From the NCBI RefSeq assembly GCF_003947415.1, contig NZ_QHKL01000002.1, forward strand, positions 1,302,001 to 1,366,000: a stretch of DNA of 64,000 bases. The letters are read 5' to 3'. Position numbers and translations under genes: made by a program. This stretch comes from Amycolatopsis sp. WAC 01376 (GTDB lineage: Bacteria > Actinomycetota > Actinomycetes > Mycobacteriales > Pseudonocardiaceae). Below the pieces are notes generated by a model. The model searched no databases and was not told the origin of the DNA. It saw nothing but the letters and a program-made list of their open reading frames with translations. Numbering within the stretch: position 1 is the first letter of the stretch; every line of letters begins with the position of its first letter. Shown here in pieces: positions 52,248 to 61,300 of the stretch.

Positions 52248-52859
52248 ATGAACGCACTGTTGAAACAGACCCTCGCCGGGCTGCGTGTCCTGCTCGTCTT
52301 CACGGTCTTGCTGGGTGTGGTCTACCCACTGGGTGTTTGGGCGGTCTCCCGGATCCCCGGCCTCGAAGGCAACGCGGAAGGCTCGATCGTCACCCAGGAC
52401 GGGCAGGCCGTCGGGTCTTCGCTGATCGGCATCGACCCGGTCGCGGCCGACCCGGCCAAGGATCCGTGGTTCCACAACCGCCCGTCCGCGGGTTCGAAGG
52501 ACGCCCTCGGCCCCGGCGACCCGTCGTCGTCCGGCGCGTCGAACAAGGGCCCGTACAACGAGGACCTGGTCTCCGCGATCGGTGAGCGCAAGAAGCTCAT
52601 CGCCGCCCGCGAGGGTGTCCAGGAGTCGCGGGTGCCCGCCGACGCGGTGACGGCGTCGGGCTCCGGGATGGATCCGGCGATCAGCGTCGCCTACGCCGAC
52701 CTCCAGATCCCGCGAGTGGCCAGGAACACGGGCCTGTCCGAGGAGAAGGTCCGGCAGCTCGTGGCGGAGAACACGAGCGGCGCCGGGATCGGTGTGCCGG
52801 GTGTCAATGTGCTGAAGGTCAACTTGGCCGTGCGCGACGCGGCCGGAGGAGCACACTGA
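52248..52859 (+). CDS. kdpC: Potassium-transporting ATPase subunit C
   Basis: 203 residues: one N-terminal helix (LLVFTVLLGVVYPLGVWAV, about 15-33), then an extracytoplasmic domain with GSSLIGIDP, WFHNRPSA and GSGMDPAISVAYADLQIPRVA, all KdpC hallmarks. It helps assembly and ATP affinity of KdpB. Gap of 3 bp after kdpB and 5 bp before kdpD. Confidence 0.95.
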   Translation: MNALLKQTLAGLRVLLVFTVLLGVVYPLGVWAVSRIPGLEGNAEGSIVTQDGQAVGSSLIGIDPVAADPAKDPWFHNRPSAGSKDALGPGDPSSSGASNKGPYNEDLVSAIGERKKLIAAREGVQESRVPADAVTASGSGMDPAISVAYADLQIPRVARNTGLSEEKVRQLVAENTSGAGIGVPGVNVLKVNLAVRDAAGGAH

Positions 52860-52864
52860 CAGAC

Positions 52865-55450
52865 GTGGACGAGAACACGACCAAGCCGCGCCGGGGTGAG
52901 CTGAGGATCTACCTCGGCGCGGCCCCCGGCGTCGGCAAGACCTACGCGATGCTCGGCGAGGCGCGGCGACGCCTCGACCGGGGCACCGACGTGGTCATCG
53001 GCCTGGTCGAGACGCACGGGCGGAAGAAGACCGCGGAGCTCGTCGACGGGCTCGAGACGGTGCCGCGCCGCCGGTCCGCGCACCGGGACCACGAGTTCGA
53101 GGAGATGGACCTCGACGCGCTGCTCGCCCGCGCCCCCGAGGTCGCCGTGGTCGACGAACTCGCGCACACCAACGTGCCGGGATCGCGCAACGAAAAGCGC
53201 TGGCAGGACATCGACGAACTGCTCGCCGCCGGGATCGACGTGCTCTCCACGGTCAACGTGCAGCATCTGCAGAGCCTCAACGACGTCGTCGAGCGGATCA
53301 CCGGCGTCACCCAGCAGGAGACGGTGCCCGACGAGGTCGTGCGGCGGGCCGAGCAGCTGGAGCTGGTCGACATCACGCCCGAGGCACTGCGCAGGCGGCT
53401 GGCGCACGGCAACGTCTACCCGGCCGAGCGGATCGACGCGGCGCTGGGCAACTACTTCCGGCCCGGCAACCTCACCGCGCTGCGGGAACTCGCGCTGCTG
53501 TGGGTCGCCGACCAGGTCGACGTGGCGCTGCAGCGGTACCGGGCCGAGCAGAAGATCACCGACACGTGGGAAGCACGCGAACGGGTGGTCGTGTCCATCA
53601 CTGGCGGCCCCGAGAGCGAGACGCTGATCCGCCGCGCGAGCCGGATCGCGAACCGCGCGGGCGCCGAACTGCAGGTGCTGCACATCCTGCGTGGCGACGG
53701 GCTCGCCGGGATGGGGCCGACGGCGGTCGGCAAGTACCGGAAGCTGGCCGAGGAGGTCGGCGCGACCTTCCACACCGTCGTCGGCGACGACGTGCCGACG
53801 GCGCTGCTCGACTTCGCGCGCGGGGTGAACGCGACCCAGCTGGTGGTCGGGACCTCGCGGCGGTCACGCGTGGCGCGGTTGTTCGACGAGGGCATCGGCG
53901 CGGCCGTCGTCCAGCGGTCGGGCCCGATCGACGTCCACATGGTCACGCACGCAGAAGCGGGCGGGCGGCTGCGCGCCCGCTTCAACCGGAGCCCGCTCGC
54001 ACCTTCGCGGCGTTTGACCGGCTGGGTGCTTTCGCTGGTGCTGCCCGCGCTGGCGACGCTGTTCGGTGTCCTGCTGAGGGACGAGCTCGACTTCTCCACC
54101 GACGTGATCGACTACGTCCTCGCGACGGTGCTGGTCGCGCTCGCGGGCGGGCTCGGGCCCGCGCTGCTCGCGGCGGTGTTCTCGGCCGGGCTGCTGAACT
54201 TCTTCTTCACCCCGCCGCTGTACAACCTGACCGTCCACGAGCCGCGCAACGTGATCACGCTGGTCGCGATGGTGCTGGTGGCGGTCCTCGTCGCGGCGGT
54301 CGTCGACACCGCCGCCCGGCGCGCGACGCAGGCCGCACGGGCGCGAACCGAGGCGGCGCTGCTCGCTTCGTACGCGCGGACGGTGCTCACGCACACCAAC
54401 CCGATCGAGCGGCTGCTGGAGAAGGTCCGCGAGAACTTCGGCCTGACTTCGGTGTCGCTGCTGGAAAAGCGGGACGGGAAGTGGAAACGGGTGGCGAACG
54501 CCGGCACGGATCCCTGCGCCGACCCCGACCAGGCCGACGCCGACATCGCGGTCACCGCCGACGTCCACCTGACGCTGCGCGGCCGCGCGCTGCCCGCGTC
54601 GGACCGGGGAGTGCTGGAAGCCGTCGCGGGGCAGGCGTTGCTGGCCCTCCGGCAGCAGCGGACGGCGAAGGCGGCCATCCGCGCCGAACGCAAGGCCGAG
54701 GCGACCGAACTGCGCACGGCCCTCCTGTCGGCCGTCGGCCACGACCTCCGTACCCCGCTGACGTCGATCAAGGCAGCCATCGGCAGCCTGCGCGCGACCG
54801 ACATCTCACTGTCCGAAGAGGACACCGACGAGCTGCTCGAAGCGATCGAGGAATCGGCGGACCGGCTCGCCGGGCTGATCGACAACCTGCTCGACTCGTC
54901 GCGGCTGGCGACCGGCGCGGTGCGCCCGCACCTGCGCCCGGTCGGCTACGACGAGGTGGTCTCGCACGCTTTGTCCAATGTGGACAACTCTGATTCGGTC
55001 GTGGTCGCGATCGACTCGCGGCTGCCGTCGGTGTGCGCCGATCCCGGCCTGCTGGAACGGGTCGTGGCGAACGTGATCGACAACGCGCTGCGCCACGGGA
55101 GGTCGAGCGAACCGGTCTCGGCCCGCGCCAGCACGCATTCGGACCATGTCGAACTGCGCATCGTCGACCACGGGCGCGGGCTCAAGAAAGGCACCGCGGA
55201 CTCGGCGTTCGCGCCGTTCCAGCGGCTCGGGGGAGACCGGGACAGCGTGCCAGGCGTGGGACTGGGACTGTCGGTCGCCAAGGGGTTCACCGAGGCGATG
55301 GGCGGGCGGATCCGGGCGGAGGACACGCCCGGCGGCGGACTCACCGTCGTCGTCTCGCTGCCCGCCTATGTTGGTCAGGATCCGGAAAAGAGCCTCCTCG
55401 CGTTCGACGACGAGGGACTGGAGAACGAAGAGGAGGAGCGAGTGCGATGA
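52865..55450 (+). CDS. kdpD: Sensor histidine kinase KdpD
   Basis: 861 residues. The N-terminal KdpD domain has Walker A GAAPGVGKTYAM near 18-29 and the DELAHTNVPGSRNEKR segment; a universal-stress-like domain spans about 230-370. Four membrane helices are near 384-482. A GAF-like region follows, then the HisKA box SAVGHDLRTPLTS with the phosphorylated His near 626, and the ATPase domain with GVGLGLSVAKGF. It senses K+ limitation and phosphorylates KdpE. The start is GTG 52865; the last gene overlaps by 4 bp. Confidence 0.95.
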   Translation: MDENTTKPRRGELRIYLGAAPGVGKTYAMLGEARRRLDRGTDVVIGLVETHGRKKTAELVDGLETVPRRRSAHRDHEFEEMDLDALLARAPEVAVVDELAHTNVPGSRNEKRWQDIDELLAAGIDVLSTVNVQHLQSLNDVVERITGVTQQETVPDEVVRRAEQLELVDITPEALRRRLAHGNVYPAERIDAALGNYFRPGNLTALRELALLWVADQVDVALQRYRAEQKITDTWEARERVVVSITGGPESETLIRRASRIANRAGAELQVLHILRGDGLAGMGPTAVGKYRKLAEEVGATFHTVVGDDVPTALLDFARGVNATQLVVGTSRRSRVARLFDEGIGAAVVQRSGPIDVHMVTHAEAGGRLRARFNRSPLAPSRRLTGWVLSLVLPALATLFGVLLRDELDFSTDVIDYVLATVLVALAGGLGPALLAAVFSAGLLNFFFTPPLYNLTVHEPRNVITLVAMVLVAVLVAAVVDTAARRATQAARARTEAALLASYARTVLTHTNPIERLLEKVRENFGLTSVSLLEKRDGKWKRVANAGTDPCADPDQADADIAVTADVHLTLRGRALPASDRGVLEAVAGQALLALRQQRTAKAAIRAERKAEATELRTALLSAVGHDLRTPLTSIKAAIGSLRATDISLSEEDTDELLEAIEESADRLAGLIDNLLDSSRLATGAVRPHLRPVGYDEVVSHALSNVDNSDSVVVAIDSRLPSVCADPGLLERVVANVIDNALRHGRSSEPVSARASTHSDHVELRIVDHGRGLKKGTADSAFAPFQRLGGDRDSVPGVGLGLSVAKGFTEAMGGRIRAEDTPGGGLTVVVSLPAYVGQDPEKSLLAFDDEGLENEEEERVR

Positions 55451-56148
55451 GCGCAGACACCGCGTCGGCGACCGTCCTGGTCGTCGACGACGAACCGCAG
55501 ATCGTGCGAGCCCTGCGGATCAACCTGTCCGCCCGCGGCTACAAGGTGATCACCGCGCACGACGGGACGGCCGCGCTGAAGGCCGTCGCCGAGACCAAAC
55601 CCGACGTCGTCGTCCTCGACCTCGGCCTGCCCGACCTCGACGGCACCGAGGTGATCGCGGGCCTGCGCGGCTGGACGACCGTGCCGATCATCGTGCTGTC
55701 CGCGCGCGGCGACTCGGCCGACAAGGTCGAGGCCCTCGACGCCGGCGCCGACGACTACGTCACCAAACCCTTCGGCATGGACGAACTGCTGGCGCGGCTC
55801 CGCGCCGCCGTGCGCCGATCCGCGTCGTCCGGTGTGGACGGTGCGGACGCGGTGGTGGACACGGGATCCTTCCGCATCGACCTGGCGGCGAAGAAGGTGC
55901 GCCGGGACGGCAAGGAAGTGCACCTCACCAAGACCGAATGGGGCGTGCTGGAACTGCTGGTGCGCAACCGCGGCCGTCTGGTGGCGCAGAAACAGCTGCT
56001 GCACGAGGTGTGGGGACCGACGTATGAGACCGAATCGCACTACCTGCGGGTGTACCTGGCGCAGCTGCGGCGGAAGCTGGAACCGGAACCCTCGCGGCCG
56101 CGGCACCTGCTGACGGAACCGGGGATGGGATACCGCTTCGAAATGTGA
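55447..56148 (+). CDS. kdpE: Response regulator KdpE
   Basis: 233-residue OmpR-type regulator. The acceptor Asp is in VVVLDLGLPDLDG (about residue 57), the Lys in DYVTKPFGMDELLARL near 105, and the winged-helix DNA-binding domain occupies the C-terminal 95 residues (LTKTEWGVLELLVRNRGRLV; RVYLAQLRRKLE). It would activate the kdp promoter; direct repeats upstream of the operon are candidate sites. ATGA overlap with kdpD. Confidence 0.95.
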   Translation: MSADTASATVLVVDDEPQIVRALRINLSARGYKVITAHDGTAALKAVAETKPDVVVLDLGLPDLDGTEVIAGLRGWTTVPIIVLSARGDSADKVEALDAGADDYVTKPFGMDELLARLRAAVRRSASSGVDGADAVVDTGSFRIDLAAKKVRRDGKEVHLTKTEWGVLELLVRNRGRLVAQKQLLHEVWGPTYETESHYLRVYLAQLRRKLEPEPSRPRHLLTEPGMGYRFEM

Positions 56149-56170
56149 GGCTCGCGGTCTGGGCTCGAGT

Positions 56171-56223
56171 GTCATGAAAGGGTCGTTCAGGACGTTTTTC
56201 GTCCTGAACGACCCTTTCATGAC
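56171..56223. repeat. RTGAA-family hairpin (copy 7)
   Basis: Perfect 24-bp arms GTCATGAAAGGGTCGTTCAG onward around TTTTT, 22 bp after kdpE. Close relative of copy 1; the changed base pair in GGGTCG/CGACCC is complementary on both arms. Confidence 0.9.
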
Positions 56224-56259
56224 ATCCGGCGCACCCGGCCGCCACGAACCTGCGGGAAC

Positions 56260-56312
56260 GCCATGAACGGTCCGTTCCTTGCAAAATTTGCAAGGAACGG
56301 ACCGTTCATGGC
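56260..56312. repeat. RTGAA-family hairpin (copy 8)
   Basis: Perfect arms GCCATGAACGGTCCGTTCCT onward meet at GCAAAATTTGC. Nearly the same core recurs after smc at 61237-61283. Confidence 0.9.
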
Positions 56313-56354
56313 GCGCGTGGGGCCGTCGGAGGTTCGTTTCACCGCCGCGAAGTA

Positions 56355-56401
56355 GTGAAGGCCTCCTTGCCTACCCTCAAGGTAGGCAAGGAGGCCTTCA
56401 C
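56355..56401. repeat. RTGAA-family hairpin (copy 9)
   Basis: Perfect 21-bp arms GTGAAGGCCTCCTTGCCTAC onward, loop CTCAA, 11 bp before the 3' end of the Ser/Thr/Pro-rich protein gene. Three family hairpins thus fill the 264-bp gap between two convergent genes. Confidence 0.9.
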
Positions 56402-56412
56402 GGACCCAAGGC

Positions 56413-57054
56413 TTACTGAGCGCTGCTCGTGGAGGTGTCGCTGGCGCCGGAGGTGCTGGACCGGCCCGGGGTCGACTCGCTGGGGGCGCCGCTGGAGCTG
56501 GAGCCGCCACCCGTGGTGGTGGTGGACGTGGTCTCCGGCGGGGGTGTCGTGGTCGGAGGGGTCGTCTTCGTCGGCGTGGTCGTGGTCGGCGAGGTGGGCT
56601 TGGGGGGCGACGACGGCGGCAGGACCGTACGCGTCGGCTCACCGCCACCCGGATTCGGCGGCACGACCGGCGGAGGCGGCGTGACGACGCTCGTCGTCTC
56701 CTTGCCGTCCGCCCCGACCGAGGTCACCGTGGTCGGCGGCGCCGTCGAGCTGGAGGGCGCGCCGGGGATCGGCGAGCCGCTGACGGTCATCGGGCCGCCG
56801 GGGACGGCGTTGCCGGGGACCACCTGCACGCCGGCGGGGGCGATGCCCTGTCCGCCGCCGGGGACGCCGGTGCCGCCCGCGGTGGTGGAGACGCCGGGAC
56901 CCGCGAGTTCGGCGATCGCGGCGAAGGCGGTCGCCACCACGAGGCCGCTGACGCCGAGTACGGCGTAGCCGGCGCGGTTGAGCTTGCCGGTGGCGCCGCG
57001 TGGGGGTGCCACGGACACGCGTGCGCTCGAATCAGACCCGTCGGGACGGGGCAT
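56413..57054 (-). CDS. Membrane-anchored Ser/Thr/Pro-rich protein
   Basis: 213 residues, no recognised family. A short basic cytoplasmic tail (1-27), one transmembrane helix (about 28-50, YAVLGVSGLVVATAFAAIAEL) and a long exported region follow, composed almost only of Pro, Ser, Thr, Gly and Ala (runs such as PTTTTPTKTTPPTTTPP). The tail looks like a cell-wall-spanning or O-mannosylated stalk. GAGGAG precedes ATG 57054; an upstream extension to 57216 is unlikely. Divergent from acyP. Confidence 0.75.
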   Translation of the reverse strand: MPRPDGSDSSARVSVAPPRGATGKLNRAGYAVLGVSGLVVATAFAAIAELAGPGVSTTAGGTGVPGGGQGIAPAGVQVVPGNAVPGGPMTVSGSPIPGAPSSSTAPPTTVTSVGADGKETTSVVTPPPPVVPPNPGGGEPTRTVLPPSSPPKPTSPTTTTPTKTTPPTTTPPPETTSTTTTGGGSSSSGAPSESTPGRSSTSGASDTSTSSAQ

Positions 57055-57243
57055 GTGCTGGCTCCTCGGATGGGGGACTTCGGGGAGTTCGAGACGGCAG
57101 ACAAGTATGCCAAGCCGGCTCCGGCTACCCGGGCGAGGTAGCCCAAGTGGGGACCCGGCGCGGAGATTATCACCGCTGCTCAACCGTCTGCGAACCACAG
57201 CGAACGTCGTGTTCACCCTCCGCGTTCATTCGCATGGTGCACG

Positions 57244-57540
57244 ATGGGGAACGTGAGTGAAGAAGTAACGCACATCAGGCTGACCGCGTGGGTGCACGGT
57301 CGCGTGCAGGGTGTCGGTTTCCGCTGGTGGACCCGTAGTAGGGCGCTTGAGCTGGGGTTGGCAGGCAGCGCGGCCAATCTGGCCGACGGGCGTGTCGAGG
57401 TGATAGCGGAGGGTGTTCGTGAACACTGTGAGCGGCTTTTGACGGCTTTGCGCTCCGGGGAATCACCCGGAAGTGTGGATCACGTCGTCGAGCGGTGGTC
57501 GCCCGCGAAAGGCGGGCTTCGCGGGTTCGTGGAGCGCTGA
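57244..57540 (+). CDS. acyP: Acylphosphatase
   Basis: 98 residues. The phosphate-binding loop GRVQGVGFRWW with the catalytic Arg lies near 19-29, and the catalytic Asn in GSAANLADGRVEV near 41-53. It hydrolyses acyl phosphates in the cytoplasm. A GTG at 57253 is an alternative start (95 residues); neither has a strong ribosome site. The acyP-smc order is conserved in actinobacteria, but the usual rnc-fpg genes are not upstream here. Confidence 0.92.
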   Translation: MGNVSEEVTHIRLTAWVHGRVQGVGFRWWTRSRALELGLAGSAANLADGRVEVIAEGVREHCERLLTALRSGESPGSVDHVVERWSPAKGGLRGFVER

Positions 57541-57628
57541 GGCCCCGCGTCCCACGATCACCGTGAGCACACAGGTAGCCTGGGTCGATTGAAAGACCGG
57601 TTCCCGCAGCCAGAGGGGTCAGCACGAC

Positions 57629-60600
57629 GTGCACCTGAAGAGCCTGACGCTCAAGGGCTTCAAGTCCTTCGCCTCGGCGACGACGTTGCGTTTCGAGCCG
57701 GGCATCACCTGTGTGGTCGGACCGAACGGCTCCGGCAAGTCAAATGTCCTCGACGCGCTCCGCTGGGTCATGGGCACCCAGGGCGCGAAGGATCTGCGCG
57801 GCGGCAAGATGGAGGACGTCATCTTCGCCGGGACCGCCGGCCGTGCCCCGCTCGGGCGCGCCGAGGTCACCCTGACCATCGACAACGCCGACGGCGCGCT
57901 GCCCATCGAATACTCCGAGGTGTCGATCACCCGCCGGATGTTCCGTGACGGCGCGAGCGAATACGAGATCAACGGCGACCGCTGCCGCCTGATGGACGTG
58001 CAGGAACTGCTGTCGGACTCCGGTATCGGCCGCGAGATGCACGTCATCGTCGGGCAGGGTCAGCTTTCGGCGATCCTCGAATCCAAACCCGAGGAGCGCC
58101 GCGCCTTCATCGAAGAGGCCGCCGGCGTCCTCAAGCACCGCAAGCGCAAGGAACAGACCCTGCGCAAGCTCGCGAACATGCAGGGCAACCTCGACCGCCT
58201 CGGCGACCTCACCACCGAACTCCGCCGCCAGCTCAAACCGCTGGGCAAGCAGGCCGAGATCGCCCGCAAGGCGCAGTGGGTGCAGTCCGAGCTGCGCGAC
58301 GCGCGGCTGCGGTTGTTCGCCCACGACCTGGTCTCCCAGCGCGAAGGCATCGCCAAGGAAGAGGCCGACGAGCGCGTCGCCCGTCAGCGGCGCGCCGAGG
58401 TCGAGCAGGCGCTGGAGATCGTCGCCGCGGAGGAGGCCGAGCTCGAAGCGTCGCTCGCCGAGGACGCGCCGAAGCTGGCCGCCGCACAGGAGACTTGGTA
58501 CAAGCTCTCCGCCTTGACGGAGCGGTTGCGCGGCACCGTGCGGCTCGCGCTGGAGCGTCAGCGGCATCTGTCGTCCGACGTGCAGCAGGCGAGCACCGGC
58601 CGCGACCCCGACGAGCTGCTCGCCGAGGCGGAGCAGGACGCCGAGCGGGAGCAGGAGCTCAACGAGGCCGTCGCCGAGGCCCGCATGCTGCTTTCGGAGA
58701 CCGTCCAGCGGCGTGAGCAGCTCGAACATCTCGTCCAGGCTGCCGAGCGGGCGCATATGGCCGCGGTCCGCGCGATCGCCGACCGCCGGGAAGGGCTCGC
58801 GAAGCTCTCCGGCCAGGTCGAGGCGTTGCGCAGCAAGAACGGCGCGACCTCCGACGAGATCGACCGGCTCACCGTGTCGCTCGAAGAGGCCGCCGAGCGG
58901 GCGGAGATCGCCGTCGAGGAGCTCGAAGAGGCCAAGGCCGCGGGCGGTGTCGAGGAATCCGACGACTCCGACCTGCAGGCTCACCACGACCGCGCGGTGG
59001 AGGCCAACAACGCCGCCAAGGCGCGGGTCGAGGAGCTGGTCAAGGCCGAGCGGACCGCCGAACGCGAGATCGCGTCGGAGAAGGCCCGCGTCGAGGCGCT
59101 CTCGATGGGCCTGCGGCGCAAAGACGGCGCCGGCGCGCTGCTCGGCGCGCAGCACGAACTGCCGGGCCTGCTCGGTTCGGTGGCCGCGCTGCTCACCGTC
59201 GAAGCGGGCCACGAGGTCGCGCTGGCCGCCGCGCTCGGCCCGGTCGCCGACGCGGTCGCGGTCAACGGCGGCGAAGACGCGCTCGCCGCGCTGAAGTTCT
59301 TGAAGGACAACGACTCCGGTCGCGCGGGTATTCTGCTCGGCGGGATGGAGTCCACTGTGGACACCAGCTCGTGGCCGTCGCTGCCCGAGGGGGCGCGCTG
59401 GGCACGTGAAGTCGTCACGGCGCCGCCCGCGCTGCGCTCGGCCGTCGAGCACGCGCTCGACCGGGTGGCCATTGTGGACGGTCTGGAATCCGCGCGACGT
59501 CTCGTCGAGGTGTATCCCGAAGTCAGCACGGTCACGCCGGAGGGCGACGTTTTCGGGTCGCGCTGGGCGGTCGGCGGTTCCGCGCGCAGCGAGAGCGTCA
59601 TCGAGGTGCAGGCCGCGGTCGACGAGGCAGGTGATCGGCTGAGCGCCGCCGAGCGCGCGCTGGAACGCACCGCCGCGGAACTCGAAGGCGCCCGCGCGGG
59701 ACAGGCCGCCCGGCGCGAAGAGGTCGGCAGGGCAAAGGAAGCGCTCGGGGACGCGAAGGTCCGTAAGGCCCGCTCGTCCGAGCGCTTGAACCGGATGGAG
59801 CAGGCCGCGCGTGCCGCGCAGGCCGAAATGGACCGGCTGAGCAACCAGCGCGCCAAAGTCGAGCAGAGCCGCGAAGAGGCGCTGCGGCAGCTCGCCGAAC
59901 TCGAAGAGCGGCTGGCCGCCGTCGCCGATCAGGAAATCGACGAGGATCCGGACACCGCCGAGCGTGATCAGGCCGCCGAAGACCTCGGCACGGTCCGCCA
60001 GGAGGAGATGGAGTCCCGGCTCGCGCTGCGCACCGCCGAGGAGCGCGCGCGGAGCATCCAGGGCAAGGCCGAATCGCTCCGCCGGGCCGCGCATGCCGAG
60101 CGTCAGGCACGCGAACGCGCCGAAAAGTCCAGGGCCGCACGGAAACGCGGCGCCGAGATCGCCAACGCGGTGGTCAACGGCGGCGAGATCGCGCTGGAGC
60201 GCATCGAGGTCTCCGTGCAGCGCGCCGCCCACGAACGGGACGAGGCGCAGGCGCAGCGGCAGTCGCGGGAGACCGCGCTGACCCAGGTCCGCAGCAAGGT
60301 CCGCGAGCTGACCGGCGAACTGGAGAAGCTCACCGACGCCGTCCACCGCGACGAGGTGCTGCGCGCCGAGCAGCGGCTGCGGCTGGAACAGCTCGAAACC
60401 AAGATCGCCGAGGACTTCGGCATCGGCCTCGAGGATCTCGTCACCGAATACGGCCCGGACGTCCCCGTGCCGCCGAGCGCGGGCGAGATGGCCGAGTACG
60501 AGGCCGCCAAGGAACGCGGCGAGGACGTCACCCCGCCGCCGCCCATGCCGTTCGACCGCGACACCCAGGCACGCCGGGCGAAGCGCGCGGAGAAGGACCT

Positions 60601-61228
60601 GAGCCTGCTGGGCAAGGTCAACCCGCTGGCGCTGGAGGAGTTCGCGGCGCTGGAGGAGCGGTACAAGTTCCTTTCGACCCAGCTCGAAGACCTCAAGGAC
60701 ACCCGCAAGGACCTCGAAGCCGTCATCAAGCAGGTCGACGAGAAGATCCTCGAGGTCTTCGCGGCGGCGTACGAGGACGTCGCGCGCGAGTTCGAGACCG
60801 TGTTCAGCGTGCTGTTCCCGGGTGGCGAGGGGCGCATGGTGCTCACGCAGCCCAACGACCTGCTTTCCACCGGCGTCGACGTCGAAGCGCGGCCGCCGGG
60901 CAAGAAGGTCAAGCGGCTCTCGCTGCTCTCCGGTGGCGAGAAGTCTCTCGTCGCCGTCGGCATGCTCGTGGCGATCTTCCGCGCCCGGCCTTCGCCCTTC
61001 TACGTCATGGACGAGGTCGAGGCCGCGCTCGACGACACCAACATGCGACGGCTGATCGGGCTGCTGGAGCAGCTGCGGGACTCTTCGCAGCTGATCATCA
61101 TCACCCACCAGAAGCCGACCATGGAGATCGCCGACGCGCTGTACGGCGTTTCGATGCAGGGCGACGGCATCACGAAGGTGATCTCGCAGCGGCTGCGTAC
61201 CGCCGAAGACGAGCCGGTTTCCGCTTAG
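57629..61228 (+). CDS. smc: Chromosome segregation ATPase SMC
   Basis: 1199 residues. Walker A GPNGSGKSN is near 31-39. Two long coiled-coil arms rich in Glu/Arg/Ala (about 165-500 and 660-1000) flank a hinge domain (about 510-640, GLLGSVAALLTVEAGHE and PEGDVFGSRWAVGG). The signature LLSGGEKSLVAVGML is near 1101 and Walker B PFYVMDEVEAALDDTN near 1120-1135. The start is GTG 57629 with AGAGGGG. It organises and segregates the chromosome with ScpAB. ftsY, usually next, is not in the window. Confidence 0.96.
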   Translation: MHLKSLTLKGFKSFASATTLRFEPGITCVVGPNGSGKSNVLDALRWVMGTQGAKDLRGGKMEDVIFAGTAGRAPLGRAEVTLTIDNADGALPIEYSEVSITRRMFRDGASEYEINGDRCRLMDVQELLSDSGIGREMHVIVGQGQLSAILESKPEERRAFIEEAAGVLKHRKRKEQTLRKLANMQGNLDRLGDLTTELRRQLKPLGKQAEIARKAQWVQSELRDARLRLFAHDLVSQREGIAKEEADERVARQRRAEVEQALEIVAAEEAELEASLAEDAPKLAAAQETWYKLSALTERLRGTVRLALERQRHLSSDVQQASTGRDPDELLAEAEQDAEREQELNEAVAEARMLLSETVQRREQLEHLVQAAERAHMAAVRAIADRREGLAKLSGQVEALRSKNGATSDEIDRLTVSLEEAAERAEIAVEELEEAKAAGGVEESDDSDLQAHHDRAVEANNAAKARVEELVKAERTAEREIASEKARVEALSMGLRRKDGAGALLGAQHELPGLLGSVAALLTVEAGHEVALAAALGPVADAVAVNGGEDALAALKFLKDNDSGRAGILLGGMESTVDTSSWPSLPEGARWAREVVTAPPALRSAVEHALDRVAIVDGLESARRLVEVYPEVSTVTPEGDVFGSRWAVGGSARSESVIEVQAAVDEAGDRLSAAERALERTAAELEGARAGQAARREEVGRAKEALGDAKVRKARSSERLNRMEQAARAAQAEMDRLSNQRAKVEQSREEALRQLAELEERLAAVADQEIDEDPDTAERDQAAEDLGTVRQEEMESRLALRTAEERARSIQGKAESLRRAAHAERQARERAEKSRAARKRGAEIANAVVNGGEIALERIEVSVQRAAHERDEAQAQRQSRETALTQVRSKVRELTGELEKLTDAVHRDEVLRAEQRLRLEQLETKIAEDFGIGLEDLVTEYGPDVPVPPSAGEMAEYEAAKERGEDVTPPPPMPFDRDTQARRAKRAEKDLSLLGKVNPLALEEFAALEERYKFLSTQLEDLKDTRKDLEAVIKQVDEKILEVFAAAYEDVAREFETVFSVLFPGGEGRMVLTQPNDLLSTGVDVEARPPGKKVKRLSLLSGGEKSLVAVGMLVAIFRARPSPFYVMDEVEAALDDTNMRRLIGLLEQLRDSSQLIIITHQKPTMEIADALYGVSMQGDGITKVISQRLRTAEDEPVSA

Positions 61229-61236
61229 CGCGTGCA

Positions 61237-61283
61237 ATGAACGGTCCGTTCCTTGCGAAATTTGCAAGGAACGGTCCGTTCAT
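61237..61283. terminator. RTGAA-family hairpin (copy 10) between convergent smc and symporter
   Basis: The arms ATGAACGGTCCGTTCCTTGC onward fold back with one mismatch near the loop. It lies 8 bp after the smc stop and 17 bp before the symporter stop, the place expected of a two-way terminator; no T-run is seen. Confidence 0.75.
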
Positions 61284-61300
61284 AGCGTTCGGGGGAGGGG

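Noticed and set aside
49857..52856. Minus-strand open frame opposite kdpB and kdpC
   Set aside because: Shadow frame; His/Asp/Arg-rich composition typical of antisense reading of GC-rich genes.
57740..61267. Minus-strand open frame of about 1175 codons opposite smc
   Set aside because: Mirror of the smc coding sequence caused by codon bias; no domain, no start signal.
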